NCBI GenBank assembly: GCA_001626925.1
Contig: LUOR01000079.1
Span: 1 to 52,253 of the forward strand
DNA from: Moraxellaceae bacterium REDSEA-S32_B1
Lineage (GTDB): Bacteria; Pseudomonadota; Gammaproteobacteria; Pseudomonadales; Moraxellaceae
Direction: 5' to 3'
DNA: 52,253 nt
Shown one piece after another: positions 46,698 to 52,253 of the stretch. The first letter of the stretch is position 1. Each line of letters begins with the position of its first letter. The position numbers were made by a program, and so were the translations under genes. The notes under the pieces are model-generated. The model was not told the DNA's origin and did no database searches. It saw only the letters and a program-made list of their open reading frames with translations.

Positions 46698-47048
46698 ATG
46701 AAACAACTTGCTGGATTGATATTGATTGGAGTGACTTTGCTCATTTCCAATGTAAGCCTTGCTGCGCCAAATCAAAATCACGCTAAAGATGATGCATCAG
46801 CGCAATTCCAAGATCATGATCAACATAAAAAGTCCAAATATAAAGATAAAAAACGTCATCGTGGCGAAGGTCGTTTAAAAGCGGGCATGCCTTTACCCGA
46901 AGAGTTTCGTAATGCACAGCGTGTCGATTATAAAAATGCTCAAAACTTGTCTGAGCCATCACGCTATCAACAATGGGTCAAGGTCAAAGATCGTTATGTG
47001 CTGATGAATGTGCTCACCAATACCATTATCAAAGTTGAAAAAGAATAA
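46698..47048 (+). CDS. RcnB-like small periplasmic protein
   Basis: A 116-residue protein with a signal peptide (about 1-22, ending SLAAP), a very charged His/Lys/Asp-rich region (about 28-60, DHDQHKKSKYKDKKRHRGEG), and the C-terminal RcnB-type motif (PEEFRNAQRVDYKN... RYQQWVKVKDRYVLMNVLTNTIIKV). E. coli RcnB helps nickel/cobalt homeostasis, but this small-domain family is wide and metal binding here is only suggested by the His/Asp region. AGG lies eight bases before the ATG. A possible promoter is TTGGCA-N17-TAATAG. Confidence 0.78.
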   Translation: MKQLAGLILIGVTLLISNVSLAAPNQNHAKDDASAQFQDHDQHKKSKYKDKKRHRGEGRLKAGMPLPEEFRNAQRVDYKNAQNLSEPSRYQQWVKVKDRYVLMNVLTNTIIKVEKE

Positions 47049-47096
47049 ATGCTGTTGATATCTCAACCATGTATTGCGTTATTGCCTGAAATAAAC

Positions 47097-47129
47097 AACC
47101 ACTTTAAAGATGTTTTCCTTAAAGTGGTT
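47097..47129. terminator. Hairpin between the convergent RcnB-like and 202-residue protein genes
   Basis: AACCACTTTAA (47097-47107) pairs perfectly with TTAAAGTGGTT (47119-47129). It has no strong T run on either strand, so terminator function is only probable; the convergent setting supports it. Confidence 0.55.
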
Positions 47130-47176
47130 ATGGCTTCAAGTATCGTTGGTTTGTTAAAAAAACCATTCAAGCACAA

Positions 47177-47785
47177 TTACAAATTACATGATTTTGCTTT
47201 TTGATAAATCTTAATATTTTCTAAATCAGTATCATGCTTTTTATGCATTGCAACAATTTGTTGCGCATCCATACCTTGCAATTGAGCTTCTGCCTGTGAG
47301 TTAGATAAGTTATTACCAACATTCGCCAAAGTATTTGAATATTCAGAACCTCGACCTGTCTCAGCCATCACTTTACCTGCCAAAGACATTAAACCGCCTA
47401 GCATTTTTTTATTACCATTTGCTGCCGCTTCTTGTTGCACTTGTGCATTCAATTTGTCGTAGTTATCTGCTTGACTAACCAAACTTTTCTTTTCGCGTTC
47501 GGCATTTGCAGCTGTTACCGCCAAAGCAGCACAATCCATTCCACTTAATTGAGAAACGCTCAATGGCGCAACATCCATAGCGGCTTGATACTGGTTCGTT
47601 GCTTGCGCAGTTTGCTGCTGTTGTTTCTGTGTTGTAGCCATATTAGCTGCATTGTTTAATGCTGAAGCTGTATCTTTGTTTTGAATTGCAGAAGCAACTT
47701 TCAGTGCATTATCTAAAAATCCTGCATGACTAAGACCTGCGCATAGACATGTCATAATTCCTAGGCTGAGTATTGATTTTTTCAT
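47177..47785 (-). CDS. Hypothetical exported protein
   Basis: A 202-residue protein with a signal peptide (about 1-21, ending GLSHAG). The mature part is helical and Gln/Ala/Asn-rich (TQKQQQQTAQATNQYQ), with DMDxAALAV-like and DAQQIVAMHKKHDTDLENIKIYQKAKSC segments. Two Cys in the mature protein (about residues 84 and 200) could form a disulfide. No family is recognised with certainty. AGGGGA lies five bases before the ATG. It stands alone and is convergent with the RcnB-like gene. Confidence 0.7.
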   Translation of the reverse strand: MKKSILSLGIMTCLCAGLSHAGFLDNALKVASAIQNKDTASALNNAANMATTQKQQQQTAQATNQYQAAMDVAPLSVSQLSGMDCAALAVTAANAEREKKSLVSQADNYDKLNAQVQQEAAANGNKKMLGGLMSLAGKVMAETGRGSEYSNTLANVGNNLSNSQAEAQLQGMDAQQIVAMHKKHDTDLENIKIYQKAKSCNL

Positions 47786-48082
47786 GGTCGTCCCCTGTAC
47801 TATCTTGGTTTGAATCGTATTGTTAAAGTTTATTTACTTTATTGTATTGTAATTATTAATAAATAACACCCCCTGTTTAGGGGATATCTATTTTTTATAT
47901 TATATTTCATAAAAACCACAGTAGATGCGCCATATCACAAAATGTTAATTATTCAAAAAGCGCATAAAACATATACTGAACAAGTGTAGCTAAGTAAATA
48001 TTTCACTTTATCTGCTCATCCACTTTTCAATCTAAGCTAACTACAATATGATCGAACACGATTGTGATAAGTTTGCCTTTTT

Positions 48083-49177
48083 ATGAAAGTTTTTTACTGT
48101 AATCATTGCCATTCGCAGATTATGTACACCAATAGCCTATGCATCAATTGCAATAAGGTCGTTGGTTACTTACCTGCAAGTCAGGATATGGCGACATTCG
48201 AGCAAACCGAGCAAGGTTGGCTAGCATTGGATGGTTCAGAAAAATATTATCGCCCTTGTGCCAACTATCAGGAATATCATGTCTGTAATTGGATGATTGA
48301 TGCTGACGATCCTGCACAGTTTTGTAGTTCATGTCAGCTCACCTCGGTGATTCCAAACTTACATGAAGAAAAAAATATTGAATATTGGTCAAAGCTTGAA
48401 ATTTCCAAACGTCGTTTTTTATACATTACACAGCGACTTGACATCTTCCCTCGCCCAAAACAAAATCCTGATGATGCATTGGGATTAAGTTTTCGTTTTC
48501 TTGTGCCAACTGAAGATCAGCCTGTGATGACAGGTCATGCCAATGGCGTGATTACCTTAAATGCTTTTGAGGCAGACCATCTGTACCGTGAGCAAACACG
48601 TATTACCATGGGGGAAAATTATCGAACGTTACTCGGACATTTTCGTCATGAAAGTGGACATTATTATTTCGATGTATTGATCGCCAATACCGACTGGATC
48701 AATGAATTCCGTCAGATTTTTGGTGATGAGCGTCAAGATTATGGTCAAGCCTTGCAGCATTATTATGAACATAGCGCTCCGAAAGACTGGCAAGATCATT
48801 TCATTAGCACTTATGCCTCGAGCCATCCGTGGGAAGATTGGGCTGAAACATGGGCGCATTATCTACATATGCTCAGCACTTTAGATACGGCGTATCATAT
48901 TGGCATGACCGTGGACAAACGTCACAAAAATGGGCCTGAACTCCGCTTTACCGAAGCTCCCACTCATGCGCAAGATTTTGAACTCACATTGAATAACTGG
49001 TTTGCATTGTCATACGGATTAAATTCACTCAATCAAAGTATGGGGCTTGAAGACGCTTATCCGTTTATTCTGTCTAGTACGGTGTTAGATAAATTACGCT
49101 TTATTCACAAAGTCTTGCAACATGTCAGCGCACATAAACGTGATGACAAGCGTTTTAATCAAATTCAGCGTTGTTAA
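48083..49177 (+). CDS. Zinc-ribbon putative metallopeptidase (Peptidase_Mx type)
   Basis: A 364-residue protein. An N-terminal zinc ribbon has Cys6, Cys9, Cys20 and Cys23; more Cys at 59, 68, 81 and 84 may make a second metal site. The catalytic-type motif His189-Glu-Ser-Gly-His193 lies in GHFRHESGHYYFD, with a downstream Glu in SHPWEDWAETWAHYLHML that may be the third ligand. This matches the pfam family of putative zinc-binding metallopeptidases with zinc-ribbon domains. No signal peptide, so cytoplasmic; the substrate is unknown. The start lacks a clear ribosome site. A bidirectional terminator follows. Confidence 0.85.
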   Translation: MKVFYCNHCHSQIMYTNSLCINCNKVVGYLPASQDMATFEQTEQGWLALDGSEKYYRPCANYQEYHVCNWMIDADDPAQFCSSCQLTSVIPNLHEEKNIEYWSKLEISKRRFLYITQRLDIFPRPKQNPDDALGLSFRFLVPTEDQPVMTGHANGVITLNAFEADHLYREQTRITMGENYRTLLGHFRHESGHYYFDVLIANTDWINEFRQIFGDERQDYGQALQHYYEHSAPKDWQDHFISTYASSHPWEDWAETWAHYLHMLSTLDTAYHIGMTVDKRHKNGPELRFTEAPTHAQDFELTLNNWFALSYGLNSLNQSMGLEDAYPFILSSTVLDKLRFIHKVLQHVSAHKRDDKRFNQIQRC

Positions 49178-49200
49178 ATTTTAAGAAAACTCTTTCACAT

Positions 49201-49230
49201 AAAAAATCCTCCGCTTGAGAGGATTTTTTT
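49201..49230. terminator. Bidirectional terminator between the metallopeptidase and terC genes
   Basis: AAAAAATCCTC (49201-49211) pairs with GAGGATTTTTT (49219-49229), with A and T runs on both sides for the convergent genes. Confidence 0.9.
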
Positions 49231-49276
49231 ATTTTCTGAATATTACGGATGTCTTATTACTGCGAACTTGTTACTG

Positions 49277-50248
49277 CTAATTCGCATCAGGAGAATTATC
49301 ACCATGCTTTTTGGCATATTGAATCGACATATACGCCGTAATGCTGAGCACCACCGCAATAAAGCCGAGTGAAATCCATACTGGCATATGGAACACATCG
49401 AGCATCAACATCTTAAAGCCAATAAACAATAAAATAATCCCTAGACCATATGGCAGATAATGCATCTTTGCTGCGGCACCTGAAAGCAGAAAGAACATCG
49501 CACGTAAACCCAATATCGCCATTAAGTTTGCACTTAATACAATGAATGGGTCGGTTGTGATCGCAAAGATCGCAGGAATCGAATCCACCGCAAAGATCAC
49601 ATCAGAGAACTCAACCAAGATCAGCACCACAAATAACGGCGTAATCCACAGTTTGCCCTGCTCACGGACAAAGAACTTATTACCATGCAAAGACTGCGTG
49701 ATCGGCACATGTTTACGCAACCATTTCAGCAATGCCATATTTTCGACATTGCTCTCCTCTTCTTGACCACGTAGGAATTTGATCCCTGTATAGACGAGAA
49801 ACGCACCGAAAATATAAAGAATCCACGAAAACTCTTGAACCAGCCATGCGCCAATCAAGATGAAAATGGTTCGTAAAACAATTGCACCAATCACACCGTA
49901 TAACAGAATCTGACGTTGCAACGCAGGCGGAATCGCAAAAGCGGCAAAGATCATCAACCACACAAAGACGTTATCAATCGCTAAAGATTTTTCCAGTAGA
50001 TAACCTGTGATGTACTCCAAAGTCTTTTGGTTAGCAACTTCAACACCAATACTTTGTTGCAAATATAGCCACAAACCGCCTGCGAACAACATCGCCACAG
50101 TGACCCATGCCGCACTCCACCAAGCCGCTTTCTTGACCGGAACAGCTTCACCTTGATTTTGCTTAAATCCAAGAAAATCAATTAGTAGCATCACAAAGAC
50201 GATGCCAAAAAACACCAAATACAGCCAAATATTACCGACAGAATCCAT
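49277..50248 (-). CDS. TerC/Alx family membrane protein
   Basis: A 323-residue protein with about nine membrane helices. It has LAIDNVFVWLMIFAAFAIPPALQRQILLYGVIGAIVLRTIF and VEFSDVIFAVDSIPAIFAITTDPFIVLSANLMAILGLRAMFFLL, the two Asp-rich TerC repeats with metal-binding Asp residues. E. coli Alx, of this size, exports manganese and responds to alkaline pH and manganese. The ATG at 50248 has AGGAG six bases upstream; a TTG at 50251 is less likely. The yybP-ykoY-type leader upstream supports a role in manganese handling. Confidence 0.9.
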   Translation of the reverse strand: MDSVGNIWLYLVFFGIVFVMLLIDFLGFKQNQGEAVPVKKAAWWSAAWVTVAMLFAGGLWLYLQQSIGVEVANQKTLEYITGYLLEKSLAIDNVFVWLMIFAAFAIPPALQRQILLYGVIGAIVLRTIFILIGAWLVQEFSWILYIFGAFLVYTGIKFLRGQEEESNVENMALLKWLRKHVPITQSLHGNKFFVREQGKLWITPLFVVLILVEFSDVIFAVDSIPAIFAITTDPFIVLSANLMAILGLRAMFFLLSGAAAKMHYLPYGLGIILLFIGFKMLMLDVFHMPVWISLGFIAVVLSITAYMSIQYAKKHGDNSPDAN

Positions 50249-50299
50249 CAATCACTCCTGCATCTGGCAATGTGGGGAAATTTTTTATCCGTCGTATAG

Positions 50300-50512
50300 A
50301 CGCAAAAAAACCTCGACCAGTCGCCAGATGTTAAAAAACACCTGTACCAACATGATCAAGGTCTTGCCTACATCGCTTAAGATTTAACGGTGTAAATCAT
50401 TAACGATGCTCAGATACCGACTTTTTGCAAAGTGTATTGACGATATCTGACACGAGAAGATAAAAATCTTAAAGTTTCTTCTCGTTTGGAGGAGGCTACT
50501 CCCCTTGTCAAA
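50300..50512 (-). promoter_or_regulatory. yybP-ykoY-type manganese riboswitch leader of terC
   Basis: Reading the minus strand, AAGGGGAGTAGCC (50506 down to 50494) is the 5' hallmark of the yybP-ykoY aptamer and GGCAAGACC (about 50368-50360) is its 3' hallmark, in the right order and about 130 bases apart. After the aptamer come two T runs (about 50332-50338 and 50304-50310), consistent with transcription or translation control before the start. These RNAs bind Mn2+ and in E. coli control alx, a homologue of the gene downstream. P1 pairing was not resolved by eye. Confidence 0.75.
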
Positions 50513-50611
50513 CTGTGTTCACTGAATCAATTGTGATCAACTCAGCGAGAATGTGCGAATCATGCCATAAAATCTTGCCACCGACAATAGTAAAAAAGAA
50601 AACTCAAGGCC

Positions 50612-50878
50612 AGGGTCTGTTGACATTTCACAGATGCTTGCGACAAGGGTGTTTTTTAGGCGATACTAGGCAGGAATGAGGAAATTTAGTCATTCTAAAT
50701 GACTCATTACTAACGACGGAGCGTCAAAAAACACCCTTGTTCCGAAGGATTATCGCTAAAACTGCCATAAATTTCGTTATGAAACTTGGCAAGGGAGTAA
50801 CCATTCCCTGCGTTTCATGCCTCGTTTCTGTAGTTTTAGCGGATAACGCAATGCATGATTGAAATGTCAACAGACCCT
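50612..50878. mobile_element. 267-bp MITE-like element with 19-bp perfect terminal inverted repeats
   Basis: AGGGTCTGTTGACATTTCA (50612-50630) is repeated as its exact complement at 50860-50878. Inside are a 15-base perfect inverted repeat (ACAAGGGTGTTTTTT with its complement), AGTCATT/AATGACT around CTA, and an imperfect repeat near the right end, so the whole can fold into a branched stem. No coding frame of note is inside. The ends look like those of IS5-type elements, but no transposase is present and no clear target duplication was seen. It should be mobilised by a transposase encoded elsewhere. Confidence 0.8.
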
Positions 50879-51524
50879 AGTGATCATCAGTAGATGATGC
50901 CGAACTCTCATCATCTTCTTTATAAATAAATTTTGGCATTTCTAAGCCAAAATAAATCGCCACCACACGTAAGCTAAAACCAAAAACTAAAGTCAGAATG
51001 ACAGTGATTTCAAGGTTTAGGTTAATGTAATGTAAACACACCCAATAAAACATCACCGCAGCGAAGGAAATACTGGCATAGAGCTCACGACGGAAGACTA
51101 AAGGCACATCATTACACAAAATATCTCGCAGAATACCACCTGACACACCAGTCAGCACCCCTGCAACGCCTGCCACGACGAAACCATGTCCCATCTCGAT
51201 TGCCACCTGACTACCAATAATGGTAAACCCAATCAAACCAAGCGCATCAAGCAACAAGAACATATTGCGTAGATGCTTCATCCAATTGGCAATCAGAATC
51301 GTAAACAACGCTGCACAAGTCGTTAGGATCAAATATTCAGGATGCTTCACCCAAGTCAATGGATAGTGCCCAAGTACCACGTCACGCACCGTACCACCAC
51401 CAAGCGCAGTCACACAGGCAATCAGAATCACCCCAAACCAATCCATACTGCGTCGCCCTGCCGACAACGCACCTGTCATCGCCTCAGCGGTAATCGCAAT
51501 AATATAAATAACCGTCAGTAGCAT
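50877..51524 (-). CDS. UPF0126 / trimeric intracellular cation channel family protein (YicG-like)
   Basis: A 215-residue membrane protein with six or seven helices and two repeats of the UPF0126 domain: AGRRSMDWFGVILIACVTALGGGTVRDVVLG and GVLTGVSGGILRDILCNDVPLVFRRELYA, both with the GGG/GGxxRD motif. Bacterial members such as YicG are linked to glycine transport or cation channels; the role here is uncertain. The last residues are acidic and Ser-rich (EDDESSASSTDDH). Its TAG stop overlaps the terminal base pairs of the MITE at 50612-50878, so the element supplied the end of the gene, and the original C-terminus may have differed. No strong Shine-Dalgarno is seen. Confidence 0.85.
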   Translation of the reverse strand: MLLTVIYIIAITAEAMTGALSAGRRSMDWFGVILIACVTALGGGTVRDVVLGHYPLTWVKHPEYLILTTCAALFTILIANWMKHLRNMFLLLDALGLIGFTIIGSQVAIEMGHGFVVAGVAGVLTGVSGGILRDILCNDVPLVFRRELYASISFAAVMFYWVCLHYINLNLEITVILTLVFGFSLRVVAIYFGLEMPKFIYKEDDESSASSTDDH

Positions 51525-51637
51525 ATTTGCATAAAAAGTGTGTAGCGTAAGATAACGTTATTGTAGCGAAATTTATCATCAATTCGACAAAAATGACGCG
51601 AAAGCCTATTCAGTAAAAGCAGACTCATTCCTACCAT

Positions 51638-52120
51638 TTAGCGCATCAAGTATGGATAACAACATTGCTTAAACTTTCTCTGTGAACCGCAAAGACAAGG
51701 TTGTTTCATGTTTGGCATGGCTACCGTCGGATCAATGAAGTACCACCGCTCGGCAATTTTGACAAAAGCAGAACGCTCATGATGTGCATCACGCACCGAT
51801 ACAGTTGTTGCATTGGACGTCAAAAAATAGGCTTTAAACTCGACCTGCGCATGGTTTTTGCCAAGTTTATCTTGATGCGTAACGACCTCTAAACCATCCC
51901 ATTTGGTCTGCTTACTCCATGTCAACATTGCTTGCCGATCAAGTAAGTATTGTTGCGATGGCACTGTGGTTTGAACAATATAATCAATCTCTTGCAACAC
52001 ATATGCACAATAGCGTGAGCGCATCAATTGTGCTGCATTCTGTGCCAATGCTTTGCCTTGATGTAGCACCTCACAACATGCTGAATAGGAAAGATTTGAA
52101 CCACATGGACACTGCATCAT
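51638..52120 (-). CDS. ychJ: YchJ family SEC-C motif protein
   Basis: A 160-residue protein with a SEC-C zinc motif at each end ([13 protein letters not shown] at about 4-16, and [15 protein letters not shown] near the C-terminus) around an NTF2-like domain ([35 protein letters not shown]). This is the YchJ layout; the motif binds zinc and is found in SecA-linked and other proteins, but YchJ has no known role. Its start lies about 40 bases from the end of the IS30-family transposase gene, so its native promoter may have been displaced. Confidence 0.88.
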   Translation of the reverse strand: MMQCPCGSNLSYSACCEVLHQGKALAQNAAQLMRSRYCAYVLQEIDYIVQTTVPSQQYLLDRQAMLTWSKQTKWDGLEVVTHQDKLGKNHAQVEFKAYFLTSNATTVSVRDAHHERSAFVKIAERWYFIDPTVAMPNMKQPCLCGSQRKFKQCCYPYLMR

Positions 52121-52162
52121 CGTTGCTATATCTGCTCGTTTGTATTTTTTAAAAAGGCGGAT

Positions 52163-52253
52163 TCAAGCAGCAAGTGCAACGGTATAAAAATTCGCCATCA
52201 CTTCGCTAGGCGTTCGCCATCCTAAACTCTTTCTAGGACGGTTGTTTAAAGCA
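52163..52253 (-). mobile_element. 3' end of an IS30-family transposase gene, cut by the window edge
   Basis: The minus-strand frame reads ALNNRPRKSLGWRTPSEV and ends in MANFYTVALAA before TGA (52163-52165). The NNRPRKxLGWxTPxE motif is the signature of the IS30 transposase C-terminus. Only about 29 residues are inside the window; the rest and the other terminal repeat lie beyond. The element is oriented so that its 3' end faces ychJ. The terminal inverted repeat should lie between about 52125 and 52162, but I could not delimit it without the other end. Confidence 0.85.

Noticed and set aside
50606..50884. Target-site duplication around the MITE
   Set aside because: The bases on the two sides (GGCC before, AGTG after) do not match for 2, 3, 4 or 8 positions under the obvious end choices.

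Overview
The window looks like chromosomal DNA of a gamma-proteobacterium of the Moraxellaceae, most likely an Acinetobacter. The grounds are the protein sequences, dnaJ next to dapB with grpE-dnaK elsewhere, the KtrB/KtrA-like potassium pair, a long BetT-type carrier, a fused-type ArgA, moderate GC with AT-rich gaps, and dif-like sites in the style of Acinetobacter pdif modules. No rRNA, tRNA, CRISPR array or intact prophage was seen. Species cannot be fixed from the sequence alone.

Layout. 1-1000: an AT-rich patch in which one orphan gene lies between two dif-like Xer recombination sites; this is the most mobile-looking part of the left end. 1034-8379: housekeeping and repair genes (an AraC-O6-methylguanine methyltransferase fusion, dienelactone hydrolase, HIT protein, DUF924, gshA-dsbB, a DUF4136 lipoprotein, a DUF445 membrane protein). 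8380-9817: two gaps full of short, tight-looped hairpins on either side of a small lipoprotein gene. 9818-15044: heat-shock block htpG, dnaK, grpE, with a decayed membrane-protein gene between htpG and dnaK. 15234-20911: ion and osmolyte transport (KtrB/KtrA-like, BetT-like, DUF389). 21046-27601: fmt-rsmB, a ZIP zinc transporter, an NSS amino-acid transporter with its 35-residue MetS-type small subunit, and an Arg/Glu-rich lipoprotein. 27822-33179: esterase, a parS-like ParB site, a beta-barrel protein, aldehyde dehydrogenase, START-domain protein, dapB. 33381-40431: dnaJ and an RND efflux pair with a divergent TetR gene. 40676-52253: ppc, DedA, an epimerase-like protein, argA, three cell-envelope or unknown genes, a TerC gene behind a yybP-ykoY-type manganese riboswitch, a 267-bp MITE that forms the end of the neighbouring gene, ychJ, and the 3' end of an IS30-family transposase running off the window.

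How the genes work together. htpG, dnaK, grpE and dnaJ each carry a readable sigma-32-type promoter, so the scattered chaperone genes probably form one heat-shock regulon. KtrA (gating, nucleotide binding) and KtrB (channel) form a potassium uptake pair next to a BetT-type choline/betaine carrier, which suggests osmotic adaptation. gshA (glutathione) overlaps dsbB (disulfide oxidation), pairing two thiol-redox functions. The RND pump genes lack an outer-membrane channel gene and would have to borrow one. Most of the window is ordinary core genome; the points worth following up are the dif-flanked gene, the parS-like site, the hairpin arrays, the MITE and the riboswitch.
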